Of a stretch of DNA of 64,000 bases, positions 16,992 through 25,599 are shown piece by piece. The notes beneath the pieces were generated by a model, which was given only the letters and a program-made list of their open reading frames with translations, was not told where the DNA came from and did not search any database. The stretch comes from an uncultured Clostridia bacterium (GTDB lineage Bacteria; Bacillota; Clostridia; Peptostreptococcales; Anaerovoracaceae). The stretch spans positions 1 through 64,000 of the forward strand of contig CALZYE010000001.1 of NCBI GenBank assembly GCA_945830395.1, read 5' to 3'. The first letter of the stretch is position 1. Each line of letters starts with the position of its first letter. A program made the position numbers and the translations under genes.

Positions 16992-17534
16992 ATGCAGACA
17001 AAGGATTGTATAGTCAGCAGAAGAAGCATAAGAAAATATTTGGATAAGAAGATTACAAAATCTCAACTTGAGGAAATTGTAAGTTTGGCGTCCTATGCAC
17101 CTTCATGGAAGAATACGCAGGTGACCAGGTACCATGGTATCTTTGATGAAAAACTGAAAGCAAAGATTGCCGATGAATGCGTTCTGGACTTCGCGTTTAA
17201 TCAGAAGGTTATCCACAGAGCTCCGGCGCTTGTTGTCGTTACATATAAGCGTGGTATCTCAGGGTATGAGAAATCAGGTGAGGAAAGCACAAACAAAGGC
17301 GATAAGTGGGAGGTCTTTGATGCGGGAATTGCGACTCAGACCTTTGTACTGGCTGCCCATGAACTTGGATATGGAACCGTAATCATGGGGATCTTTGACG
17401 ATAAAAAAATTGCGGAAGTTTTGAATCTCCCTGAGGACGAAGTTGTTGCGGCACTGATTCCTTTGGGATTTTCTGAAAAGGAGCCGGCAGCTCCACCGCG
17501 AAAAGATGTTTCGGAACTTTTAACGATAAGATAA
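16992..17534 (+). CDS. Nitroreductase family protein
   Basis: The protein has 180 residues, with TTAGGAGTTAGAT before the ATG. The start has the SRRSIRKY motif that binds FMN phosphate in the nitroreductase superfamily, followed by APSWKNTQ and a C-terminal ALIPLGFSEKEP segment. It is a cytosolic, probably dimeric FMN flavoprotein that reduces nitro compounds, quinones or related acceptors with NAD(P)H; the natural substrate cannot be deduced. It lies 18 bases after tRNA-Leu and may share its transcript. Confidence 0.88.
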   Translation: MQTKDCIVSRRSIRKYLDKKITKSQLEEIVSLASYAPSWKNTQVTRYHGIFDEKLKAKIADECVLDFAFNQKVIHRAPALVVVTYKRGISGYEKSGEESTNKGDKWEVFDAGIATQTFVLAAHELGYGTVIMGIFDDKKIAEVLNLPEDEVVAALIPLGFSEKEPAAPPRKDVSELLTIR

Positions 17535-17548
17535 CAATTACGGAATAG

Positions 17549-17573
17549 AGACCACCTGTTTTACAGGTGGTCT
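17549..17573. terminator. Terminator between nitroreductase and hemB
   Basis: AGACCACCTG (17549-17558) pairs with CAGGTGGTCT (17564-17573) around TTTTA. It serves the plus-strand nitroreductase and possibly the convergent hemB. Confidence 0.75.
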
Positions 17574-17614
17574 TGTTAAATGAGCTATTGTATGAAAAAA
17601 CTGTAATAAGCGGC

Positions 17615-18592
17615 TTAGCCTATAAATCCTTCTTTAAAATATTGAGCGAGTTCTTTTGCATAATATGTGATGTATATATCGGCGCCGGCTCTGTATGCTC
17701 CTATTGCCATTTCAGATACTATTCTTTTTTCGTCAATCCAACCGTTTTGTGCTGCCGCTTTCACCATGGCATATTCTCCGCTAACGCTGTAGGTTGCAAC
17801 GGGAACGGAGATAACTTCTTTTACCTTTGTAATCATGTCGTTATATGCAATGGCAGGTTTTATCATTATTATATCAGCACCTTCTTTCACATCGAGAATT
17901 GCTTCACGAATCCCTTCTCTGCTGTTGTGAAAATCCATCTGGTAAGTTTTTCTGTCTCCGAATGCCGGTGCAGAATCGGCTGCCTCTCTGAAAGGACCGT
18001 AAAAAGCGGAAGCATATTTTACTGCATAAGACATGATGGGGGTGTTATAAAAACCGTTTTTATCAAGTTCAGTTCTAATTGCAGAAACTCTCCCATCCAT
18101 CATGTCAGAAGGCGCAACCATATCGGCTCCTGCTTGGACATGGGAAAGTGCTGTTCTTGCAAGAACGGGAAGGGTTGAATCATTATCTACATCGTGGCTG
18201 TGAAGCATTCCGCAGTGTCCGTGAGAAGTGTACTCGCAGAGACAGACATCCGTTATCAGATATAAATCGGGGAAATTTTTTCTTGCCTCAGCAAGGGCTT
18301 TCTGAACGATACCGTCCTCTGCAAAGGCTTGACTGCCGTGTGCATCCTTTTCATCGGGGATGCCGAACAGCATTATCTTGTCCACACCGCTGTCTACAGC
18401 TTCCCCTATTCCATCTGTCAGCCTGTCTACAGTATATCGGTATTGACCGGGCATAGATGATATTTCCTCTTTTTTATTTTCACCTTCCATTGCAAACATC
18501 GGATATATTAGGGATGAGGCAGCTACACGAGTTTCCCTAACCATCTTTCTGAGGGACTGGCTGTTTCTAAGTCTTCTTGGTCTAATTATCAT
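17615..18592 (-). CDS. hemB: Porphobilinogen synthase
   Basis: The protein has 325 residues. The start is the ATG at 18592 after AAAAGGAGAAGCTTG; an upstream in-frame ATG at 18637 lacks this. Signatures: the zinc-site cysteines in DVCLCEYTSHGHCG (about 115-128), the first active-site lysine in YAVKYASAFYGPF and the Schiff-base lysine in IMIKPAIAY. Reaction: condensation of two 5-aminolevulinate molecules to porphobilinogen, leading to sirohaem, cobalamin or haem. No other tetrapyrrole gene is in the window. Its start overlaps the end of the small gene upstream by 11 bases. Confidence 0.95.
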   Translation of the reverse strand: MIIRPRRLRNSQSLRKMVRETRVAASSLIYPMFAMEGENKKEEISSMPGQYRYTVDRLTDGIGEAVDSGVDKIMLFGIPDEKDAHGSQAFAEDGIVQKALAEARKNFPDLYLITDVCLCEYTSHGHCGMLHSHDVDNDSTLPVLARTALSHVQAGADMVAPSDMMDGRVSAIRTELDKNGFYNTPIMSYAVKYASAFYGPFREAADSAPAFGDRKTYQMDFHNSREGIREAILDVKEGADIIMIKPAIAYNDMITKVKEVISVPVATYSVSGEYAMVKAAAQNGWIDEKRIVSEMAIGAYRAGADIYITYYAKELAQYFKEGFIG

Positions 18593-18791
18593 CAAGCTTC
18601 TCCTTTTTATTTTCGCTAAAATTATTTTCGGTATCATTTATGTCTTTATGCTCAACTAAATACAGAGGAGAATCTTCGGGGGACTTTGAAGGCATATCAG
18701 CCTTTGAGCCTTCTTTTCCGGAACCTGCTGAGAATATGTAGAAGATAAATAAGCCGGTCACAAAAATTATTCCAATTATTATAAGTGGCAT
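18582..18791 (-). CDS. Small single-helix membrane protein
   Basis: The protein has 69 residues. The start is the ATG at 18791 after ACGGAGGAAATATT. One membrane helix (about residues 2-21) is followed by a polar, mainly charged tail of about 48 residues. I recognise no family. The stop lies inside the first codons of hemB on the same strand, so the two genes are translationally coupled and may work together or merely share regulation. Short length lowers certainty, but the ribosome site and overlap support a real gene. Confidence 0.6.
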   Translation of the reverse strand: MPLIIIGIIFVTGLFIFYIFSAGSGKEGSKADMPSKSPEDSPLYLVEHKDINDTENNFSENKKEKLDDN

Positions 18792-18900
18792 AATATTTCC
18801 TCCGTTTTTATTCGTTGAAATATGTAAAATATAGACATACATACACATTATACACCAATAGAAAAACATTGTATCATAAATAATGAAAATCACTAACTTT

Positions 18901-18931
18901 TTGATTGAAAAAAGAAAAAATATGGTATAAT
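18901..18931 (+). promoter_or_regulatory. Promoter of the aquaporin gene
   Basis: A TATGG-TATAAT extended -10 (TATAAT at 18926-18931) with TTGATT at 18901-18906; the 19-base spacing is longer than ideal. Confidence 0.5.
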
Positions 18932-18983
18932 GGTCGATATTGATTGTGTCATATTAACAAAAAATTACATTAGGAGGTATATG

Positions 18984-19994
18984 ATGAGAAAATATATTGC
19001 AGAATTTATAGGGACTTTTGTTTTGGTTACATTTGGCTGCGGTTCGGCTGTTGCGGCAAACAGCATATTTTTGAGCATGGGTTCACCGCTGCCCATTGCA
19101 TTTACTACACTATTGATTGCTGTAGCTTTTGGATTATCCATAGTGGCTATGGCTTATTCCATAGGGAATATTTCGGGATGTCATGTGAATCCGGCGGTTT
19201 CACTGGGCATGCTCATTACTAAGAGAATGGATGTTAAAGATTTTATCGGATATGTTGTAGCGCAGTTTGCGGGCGCTGCAGTTGGTGCAATGTTTCTGTG
19301 GCTTTGCTTCGGGGCAAAGGATTCCTTGGGACAGAACGGATACGGAACTGCCAGCACTCTGGGAATAAATATGAATATTGCAATCGTAGTAGAGATTGTC
19401 CTGACATGTGTATTTGTTCTTGTGATTTTGGCAGTTACTTCAAAGAAGGAGTACAGTTTGGTTGCAGGTCTTGTTATAGGTCTCACTTTGACCCTGATTC
19501 ATATCTTTGGAATTCCTTTTACAGGTACATCGGTAAATCCGGCAAGAAGTTTTGGTCCTGCAATATTTGTGGGTGAGGACGCAATTAAGCAACTGCCTGT
19601 ATTTATAATTGCACCCCTTGTGGGAGCAGCTTTAGCAGCAGTTCTATTCATTTTACTGTTTGAAAAAGTTGAAGAGAAAAGGGAATGTGATAAGTCTGAG
19701 GATGAAGAAAATTGCCAAATGATAGAAGAAACTGATGAAACTTCTGAAATCCCTGTTGAAAAACAGGAGGAGACGGCGGAAGCTTCGGAAGAACAGGAAG
19801 AAAAAGAAGATAAAGTTGAGGAGACTGCTAAAGCCAATGAAGAGGGTGCTGAAGCCAATGAGGATGCGGCTGAAGACAGTGAAGAAGCAGAAACCTCGGA
19901 GGAATCGGAAGATGAACCTGAAAGTGATAATTTGCAGGATTCTCAAGCTGAAGAGTCTCCGGATGAGAATTCTCATGAAGAAAAGAGCAAATAA
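18984..19994 (+). CDS. Aquaporin (AqpZ-like) with long acidic C-terminal tail
   Basis: The protein has 336 residues. AGGAGG precedes two adjacent ATGs (18981, 18984), and the second has the better spacing. Residues about 1-228 form a six-helix MIP channel with both NPA boxes (CHVNPAVS and SVNPARSFGPA). A histidine in TLIHIFGIP and a phenylalanine in AFGLS at the selectivity region resemble water-selective AqpZ rather than a glycerol facilitator; this is an inference from short motifs. The remaining roughly 107 residues are almost all Glu, Asp, Ser, Ala and Lys, a cytoplasmic, disordered-looking extension not normal for bacterial aquaporins. The frame runs unbroken into a terminator. Confidence 0.85.
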   Translation: MRKYIAEFIGTFVLVTFGCGSAVAANSIFLSMGSPLPIAFTTLLIAVAFGLSIVAMAYSIGNISGCHVNPAVSLGMLITKRMDVKDFIGYVVAQFAGAAVGAMFLWLCFGAKDSLGQNGYGTASTLGINMNIAIVVEIVLTCVFVLVILAVTSKKEYSLVAGLVIGLTLTLIHIFGIPFTGTSVNPARSFGPAIFVGEDAIKQLPVFIIAPLVGAALAAVLFILLFEKVEEKRECDKSEDEENCQMIEETDETSEIPVEKQEETAEASEEQEEKEDKVEETAKANEEGAEANEDAAEDSEEAETSEESEDEPESDNLQDSQAEESPDENSHEEKSK

Positions 19995-20009
19995 TAAATA
20001 AAACAGATA

Positions 20010-20036
20010 ATGCCTCCTGTAAATAGCAGGAGGCAT
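20010..20036. terminator. Terminator between the aquaporin and a convergent small gene
   Basis: ATGCCTCCTG (20010-20019) pairs with CAGGAGGCAT (20027-20036) around a 7-base loop, followed by ATATTT. Confidence 0.75.
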
Positions 20037-20046
20037 ATATTTAAAT

Positions 20047-20280
20047 TTAATTGTTGAAAGGGTTCTCGTAGTCTGTTACGGCACTCTTAAGGACAGCAAC
20101 CTGTTCTTTGATGAATTCTACCACTTCTCTTTCGGTGCATTCTACATTATGACCCATCAGATATAATTTCATTGATTCACGGATTACTATATAACATGTG
20201 TCATTGTCAAGTCCTGCAATAATCATGTTTTCTACTGCATTTATATATGCTTTTTTAAGCATCTCTTTTTTATTCATCAT
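20047..20280 (-). CDS. Conserved-looking small protein of unknown function
   Basis: The protein has 77 residues (76 if the second of two adjacent ATGs is used), with GGAGG directly upstream. It is predicted helical and soluble, with no signal peptide or membrane segment. I recognise no family. It has its own promoter (20339-20311) and shares a terminator with the convergent aquaporin gene, which supports it being real. Confidence 0.7.
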   Translation of the reverse strand: MMNKKEMLKKAYINAVENMIIAGLDNDTCYIVIRESMKLYLMGHNVECTEREVVEFIKEQVAVLKSAVTDYENPFNN

Positions 20281-20310
20281 AAACCTCCATGATAGACTAA
20301 ATTTAGTAAA

Positions 20311-20339
20311 ATTTTAGCATAGTTTTCGATGAAATGCAA
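20311..20339 (-). promoter_or_regulatory. Promoter of the small minus-strand gene
   Basis: On the minus strand TTGCAT (20339-20334), a 17-base spacer and TAAAAT (20316-20311), the latter preceded by TGC. Confidence 0.6.
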
Positions 20340-20355
20340 CGAAAAGGAAATTTAT

Positions 20356-20459
20356 GTGGTAAAATGTGATTAACAGATAGAGAAAAATATAGTTTCAAGA
20401 AAATTAACCGGTGAAAAATATATTATGAAATATATTCTGTTATATAATGTATTATATAA
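20356..20459 (+). promoter_or_regulatory. dnaE upstream region with extended -10 and inverted repeat
   Basis: A TGTGG-TAAAAT element (-10 at 20360-20365) is a candidate start point. A perfect 9-bp inverted repeat, TTATATAAT (20440-20448) and ATTATATAA (20451-20459), lies 30 bases before the gene and itself contains TATAAT-like sequences. I cannot say which promoter is used. Confidence 0.4.
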
Positions 20460-20489
20460 TACGATACAATACAAAACAGGAGAGTTTAT

Positions 20490-23400
20490 ATGTCATTTAC
20501 TCATTTACATGTTCATACAGAATACAGCCTGCTTGATGGAGCGGGAAAGATAAAAGATTTGGTATCCAGGGCTAAGGAACTGGGTATGGATTCCCTTGCA
20601 ATTACCGACCATGGCGTCATGTTCGGCGTGATAGATTTTTGGAGAGAGTGCAAGAAACAGGGAATTCATCCTGTTATAGGCTGCGAGGTTTATACGGCAG
20701 CCAGAAGGATGGAGGATAAGGATGCGGATAAGGACAAACATCAGGGACATTTAATTCTGCTTGCAAAAGACAACGATGGTTATAAAAATTTAATCAAGAT
20801 AGTTTCAAAGGGATTTACAAAGGGATTTTATTACAAACCCAGAATTGATAAAGAGGTTTTGAGAGAACACAGCGATGGAATAATTGCACTTTCTGCTTGC
20901 CTTGCAGGGAGAGTCCAATACAGGTTGCTGAACAGAGATTATGAAGGGGCAAAGAAGGAAGCGCTGGAACTGAATGATATATTTGGGCAGGATAATTTCT
21001 ATTTGGAATTGCAGGATCAGGGATTACAGGAAGAAAGGGAAATTAATCCTAAGCTTATAAGGCTTTCTAAGGAGACCGGGATTCCGATGGTTTGCACAAA
21101 TGATGTTCACTATGTAAACAGGGATGATGCGGCAGCACATGACATATTGCTTGCCATACAGACAGCAACCAGTATATACGATGAAAAGAGAATGAAGTTT
21201 CCTAACGACCAGTTTTATCTCAAAAGTGAAGCTGAAATGCGGGAAATTTTCAGCGAAGTTCCGGAAGCTGCAGACAATACCCATAATATCGCAATGAGAT
21301 GCAATGTGGAGTTTACATTTGGAGAATATCATATTCCGGAATTTACTTCTCCGGATGGATTATCAAACAGCATGTATCTGAGGAAGCTTTGCAGGCAGGG
21401 GCTTTCTGAAAGATACGATTCAGTAAGCAGTGAACTTAAGGACAGACTTGAATACGAACTTGGCGTAATTGAAAATATGGGGTATGTGGAATATTTTCTA
21501 ATCGTTTGGGATTTTATCAACTACGCGAAGAACAGGGGGATTATGGTAGGTCCGGGCAGAGGCTCTGCAGCGGGAAGTCTTGTGGCATATTCCCTTAAAA
21601 TTACAGATATAGACCCTATAAGATACAATCTGATTTTCGAGAGATTTCTAAATCCCGAGCGTATCAGCATGCCGGATATAGACATAGATTTTTGTATTGA
21701 GCGCAGAGGAGAAGTCATAGATTATGTAAAAGCAAAATACGGGGAAGAAAATGTTTCACAGATTATTACATTTGGAACTATGAAGGCAAAGGCCGTTATA
21801 AGAGATGTAGCAAGAGCGTTGGATATGTCGTATTCTGATGCGGACAGAATAGCAAAAGCGGTGCCCTTTGAGCTTAAGATGACCATAGATAAAGCTTTGA
21901 AAATGAATCCGGAGCTTGCCGCCATGTACGAGGAGGATCCGGAAGTTCGCAGAGTAATAGATATGTCCAAAAAGCTGGAAGGGCTGTCCCGCCACGCTTC
22001 AACTCATGCGGCAGGAGTTGTAATCTCCAAGCTTCCTCTTGACGAGTATGTTCCTCTGTATACTTCCGACAAAGGAGTTGCAACACAGTTCAACATGACT
22101 ACCATTGAGGAACTGGGGCTTTTGAAAATGGACTTCTTAGGGCTGCGAAACCTGACTGTGATTCGGGATGCCCTTGAGCTGATAAAGAAAAATCATGGCA
22201 GAGTGGTTGACTTTGCAAAGATGGGTTATGACGATAAATCTGTTTACGATATGATTGCAAAAGGAAATACAGAGGGGGTATTTCAGCTTGAAAGCGGCGG
22301 TATGACAAGCTTTATGAAAAACCTTAAACCCGGCTGCTTTGAAGATATTGTGGCGGGAATTTCGCTGTACAGACCGGGACCTATGGACTCAATCCCAAAG
22401 TACATAGAAAACAAGAAGAATCCGTCGAATATTAAATATGTTACCCCTGAACTTGCACCGATTCTGGATGTAACTTACGGGTGCCTTGTATATCAGGAAC
22501 AGGTGATGCAGATAGTAAGAAATTTGGCAGGTTACAGCTTCGGCAGGGCGGATTTGGTCAGAAGAGCAATGAGCAAGAAAAAGACTGATGAGATGCTTGC
22601 GGAGAAACAGATTTTCATACATGGAAAGCTGGATTCTCGGGGTAACATTGAGATTCCCGGATGTCTGAGAAACGGAATAAGCGAGGAAGCGGCAGAAGCG
22701 ATTTTTGCAGATATGGAAACCTTTGCACAGTATGCTTTCAATAAGTCTCATGCAGCAGCCTATGCTGTATTGGCGTACGAAACAGGTTGGCTGAAGAAAC
22801 ACTATCCGGTGGAATTTATGGCAGCTCTTTTGTCCAGCGTTATGGGCGATGCGGCGCAGACCTCAAAATACATTAGAAACTGTGAAGAAATGGGAATCTC
22901 AGTACTGCCGCCGGATGTCAACGAAAGCGATAAGACCTATACTGTGGTGGACGGAAAAATCAGATACGGTCTGAGGGGCGTAAAGCATGTAGGAGAGAAT
23001 GCAATCGAAGAAATAATTCATGCCAGAGAACTGAAAGGTTTCCCAAAAGATATTTTCCGGTTCATAAATAATATAGATGTAAGAATCGTCAATAAGAAGG
23101 CTGTGGAGTGTTTAATCAAAGCGGGAGCTTTTGATTGTATGAATGTCAACAGAGCAGCTCATATGGCAGTATACGATTCTCTCATGTCATCTGCGCAAAA
23201 CGATGCAAGGAAAAATATTGCGGGACAAATTTCATTGTTTGATATTGGAGGCGATGAAATGAATTCGGGCGCATCTTCTGCCGAACTTCCGAATGTAAGT
23301 AATTTTGATTCAAAAGAGCTTTTGGCAATGGAAAAAGAAATGTTGGGAGTGTATATATCGGATCATCCCTTAAACGCTTACGGAGAAAAAATAAAAAACA

Positions 23401-24029
23401 AGATTTCAATTACCACAAAGGAACTGGCAGGAGGAAGCGGTGAAAGTGAAATTGAAGCAGGGGAAGATTTTGCAGATGGAATTATAGCTGAAAAGCATGG
23501 CATTGAAGTTTATGACGGCATGAGCGTCATCATGGCGGGGACTATCTCAAAGATTAAGACTTTGATTACCAAGAACAACAAGATGATGGCATTTTTGGAT
23601 TTGGAAGACATGTACGGTATGGTGGAAGTGATAGTTTTTCCTAATGTGTATGCCAAATACCAAGCCTGCGTTACAGAGGATAATGTGGTTATTATTAAGG
23701 GCAAACTGAACTTTAAGGAGGAAGAGACACCGAAACTTTTGGCAGACTCTGTGGTCAGTATCGATGATGTTTCCCCGGTTAATTCTGAGATGAGAAGTGA
23801 CATTGTGATAAAAATCAGGATTCCGGACAGCGTTGAAGAAATTCAGGTTCTAAAAGTGCTCGAAAGGGTTTTTAAGGAAAATCCGGGGAGCATACAGCCG
23901 CTTATTTATCTTCAGAGCGGAAAAATCGTCAGAAGCAGAACAAAGGTGGATATGACCCAGTATTTAAAAGAAGAGCTTAATGAAATTGTGGGTGCATCCA
24001 ATGTTAAATTTAACGAAGGCGTAAGATGA
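20490..24029 (+). CDS. dnaE: DNA polymerase III subunit alpha (DnaE)
   Basis: The protein has 1179 residues, with GGAGAG before the ATG. The N-terminal PHP domain keeps all nine metal-ligand positions of the family: His7, His9 and Asp16, then His in ITDHG, Glu in GCEVY, His in GHLILLA, Cys in SACLAG, and Asp/His in TNDVHY. The polymerase core has PGRGSAAGS and the catalytic aspartates in PDIDIDF. A helix-hairpin-helix region, an OB domain (about 1010-1090) and a C-terminal domain follow, an E. coli-like DnaE architecture. It acts beside PolC (40325-44104) in replication. pfkA follows by eight bases, as in many Bacillota. Confidence 0.97.
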   Translation: MSFTHLHVHTEYSLLDGAGKIKDLVSRAKELGMDSLAITDHGVMFGVIDFWRECKKQGIHPVIGCEVYTAARRMEDKDADKDKHQGHLILLAKDNDGYKNLIKIVSKGFTKGFYYKPRIDKEVLREHSDGIIALSACLAGRVQYRLLNRDYEGAKKEALELNDIFGQDNFYLELQDQGLQEEREINPKLIRLSKETGIPMVCTNDVHYVNRDDAAAHDILLAIQTATSIYDEKRMKFPNDQFYLKSEAEMREIFSEVPEAADNTHNIAMRCNVEFTFGEYHIPEFTSPDGLSNSMYLRKLCRQGLSERYDSVSSELKDRLEYELGVIENMGYVEYFLIVWDFINYAKNRGIMVGPGRGSAAGSLVAYSLKITDIDPIRYNLIFERFLNPERISMPDIDIDFCIERRGEVIDYVKAKYGEENVSQIITFGTMKAKAVIRDVARALDMSYSDADRIAKAVPFELKMTIDKALKMNPELAAMYEEDPEVRRVIDMSKKLEGLSRHASTHAAGVVISKLPLDEYVPLYTSDKGVATQFNMTTIEELGLLKMDFLGLRNLTVIRDALELIKKNHGRVVDFAKMGYDDKSVYDMIAKGNTEGVFQLESGGMTSFMKNLKPGCFEDIVAGISLYRPGPMDSIPKYIENKKNPSNIKYVTPELAPILDVTYGCLVYQEQVMQIVRNLAGYSFGRADLVRRAMSKKKTDEMLAEKQIFIHGKLDSRGNIEIPGCLRNGISEEAAEAIFADMETFAQYAFNKSHAAAYAVLAYETGWLKKHYPVEFMAALLSSVMGDAAQTSKYIRNCEEMGISVLPPDVNESDKTYTVVDGKIRYGLRGVKHVGENAIEEIIHARELKGFPKDIFRFINNIDVRIVNKKAVECLIKAGAFDCMNVNRAAHMAVYDSLMSSAQNDARKNIAGQISLFDIGGDEMNSGASSAELPNVSNFDSKELLAMEKEMLGVYISDHPLNAYGEKIKNKISITTKELAGGSGESEIEAGEDFADGIIAEKHGIEVYDGMSVIMAGTISKIKTLITKNNKMMAFLDLEDMYGMVEVIVFPNVYAKYQACVTEDNVVIIKGKLNFKEEETPKLLADSVVSIDDVSPVNSEMRSDIVIKIRIPDSVEEIQVLKVLERVFKENPGSIQPLIYLQSGKIVRSRTKVDMTQYLKEELNEIVGASNVKFNEGVR

Positions 24030-24037
24030 GGTGGATT

Positions 24038-25000
24038 ATGAAAAGAATAGCCGTACTTACATCAGGAGGGGATTCCCCGGGAATGAATGCTGCAATAAGA
24101 GCGGTTGTCCGCTGCGGAATAGATGAGGGGTTGGAGGTATATGGAGTAGAGCGTGGATATGAAGGTCTTATAGAAGGCGATATAAGGCCCATGACAAGAC
24201 GAGATGTAGGAGACATTTTACAAAGAGGAGGAACCGTCTTAAAGACTGCAAGATGCCCTGAATTTAAAACAGCAAGGGGTATGGAAAAAGCCATGTCAAA
24301 GATTATGGCATTTGAGATAGAGGGTCTTGTCTGCATAGGCGGCGACGGAACATTTAGGGGTGCTTTGGAGCTGTCTAAAAGAGGGATAAAGATTATGGCG
24401 CTTCCCGGAACTATTGATAACGATTTAGGTTATACGGATTTTACAATCGGGTTTGACACGGCAGTAACTACAGTCTTAGAGGCGATAGGGAAAATCAGAG
24501 ACACCTCATCTTCCCACGAGAGAACTACGGTTATTGAAGTCATGGGAAGGGAATGTGGAGATATTGCACTTTATGCAGGGCTTTCCGGAGGGGCAGAGAC
24601 AGTTCTTCTTCCGGAAAAAGATTATGATATAAATGAGCTTTGCAAAAAAATATTAATGAGCGTCAATAGTGGAAAGCTTCACAGCATAATTATAAAATCT
24701 GAGGGTTCACGAATGGACAGCGGCACGCTGGTTTCTGAAATTCAAAGAATAACCGGTCGTGAAACAAAACTTGTGGTGCTTTCCTATCTGCAGCGAGGAG
24801 GAACGCCTACAATGAGAGACAGGCTTCTTGCAACATCCTGCGCCTCAAAAGCAGTGAGCCTCCTTTCTTGCGATTCTGAAAGTAAGGCGATAGGAAGTCT
24901 CAATGGAGAGATAATGGCATTTGATTTGGAGGAAGCCGTTAAAGTTCAGAGGAACTTTAATCAGGAGATGTTTGATTTAATCGAGGTGTTGAGCAAATGA
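24038..25000 (+). CDS. pfkA: ATP-dependent 6-phosphofructokinase
   Basis: The protein has 320 residues, the standard PfkA length. The start is the ATG at 24038, preceded by GAGGTGG. Signatures: TSGGDSPGMNAAIR at the N-terminus, GGDGTFRGA (glycine at the position that favours ATP over pyrophosphate), and PGTIDNDL with the catalytic aspartates. Reaction: fructose 6-phosphate + ATP to fructose 1,6-bisphosphate in glycolysis. It is cotranscribed with dnaE and overlaps the next gene by four bases (ATGA). Confidence 0.95.
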   Translation: MKRIAVLTSGGDSPGMNAAIRAVVRCGIDEGLEVYGVERGYEGLIEGDIRPMTRRDVGDILQRGGTVLKTARCPEFKTARGMEKAMSKIMAFEIEGLVCIGGDGTFRGALELSKRGIKIMALPGTIDNDLGYTDFTIGFDTAVTTVLEAIGKIRDTSSSHERTTVIEVMGRECGDIALYAGLSGGAETVLLPEKDYDINELCKKILMSVNSGKLHSIIIKSEGSRMDSGTLVSEIQRITGRETKLVVLSYLQRGGTPTMRDRLLATSCASKAVSLLSCDSESKAIGSLNGEIMAFDLEEAVKVQRNFNQEMFDLIEVLSK

Positions 25001-25587
25001 GAAAAACTGCAGTTGTATATTATTCAAAATATGGAACTACAAAGAAATATGCAGGTATAATTTCTGATGAACTTGGAGCTGACTTGTTTGAGGCGAGGAA
25101 TATCAAGTTCAGAGATCTTAAGGACTACGACACGGTGGTATTCGGAGGCGGAATTTATTCAGGAGGAATCGGTGGTATTGAGCTGATAACGAGAAACTGG
25201 TACAAGGGATTAAATGAAAAGAAAGTTATATGTTTTGCGGTGGGAATTGCGGCAGACAGCGAGGAAAACCGCCAGCAGTGTTTAGATATTAACTTTAAAA
25301 GGAGATTTGTCACAGATGCGGAGGAGGACCATGGAAGAGAGGATTTGTCCGCATCTGAACTTCTCAAAGAGAAACGGCTTCCTATAAGGTGTTTTTTCCT
25401 GCCGGGAGCCTTTGATCCATGTAAAGTGAAGGGAAGGGATAAATTCATAATCGGCATAACCAAGAAAATGATTGGCGACAGCCCGGAAGGAAAATATCTT
25501 TTGGATTACTTCAATAAAGGCTGCGATCTGGTTGATACAGGGAAGATCAAGCCGATTATAGAGGCATGCCTTCAGCATCATATTTAA
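24997..25587 (+). CDS. Flavodoxin domain protein
   Basis: The protein has 196 residues and starts on the ATGA overlap with the pfkA stop. The N-terminus has a flavodoxin-type FMN loop (YYSKYGTTKKYA, residues 8-19) and GGGIYSGGIGG in the second FMN-contact region, as in the Flavodoxin_5/HemG-like group. It is expected to be a cytosolic FMN electron-transfer protein. Its partner and substrate are unknown. There is no sequence reason to call it protoporphyrinogen oxidase. Translational coupling to pfkA links it to the dnaE-pfkA transcript. Confidence 0.78.
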   Translation: MRKTAVVYYSKYGTTKKYAGIISDELGADLFEARNIKFRDLKDYDTVVFGGGIYSGGIGGIELITRNWYKGLNEKKVICFAVGIAADSEENRQQCLDINFKRRFVTDAEEDHGREDLSASELLKEKRLPIRCFFLPGAFDPCKVKGRDKFIIGITKKMIGDSPEGKYLLDYFNKGCDLVDTGKIKPIIEACLQHHI

Positions 25588-25599
25588 ACTCGGCGCTGC

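Noticed and set aside
17567..18456. Plus-strand frames opposite hemB
   Set aside because: hemB has clear family motifs on the minus strand. The plus frames have cysteine/histidine-rich products without homology or ribosome sites.
19499..20036. Long reading frames on the minus strand opposite the aquaporin tail
   Set aside because: They are mirror translations of the repetitive acidic codons, with Ser/Phe-rich nonsense products and no ribosome sites.
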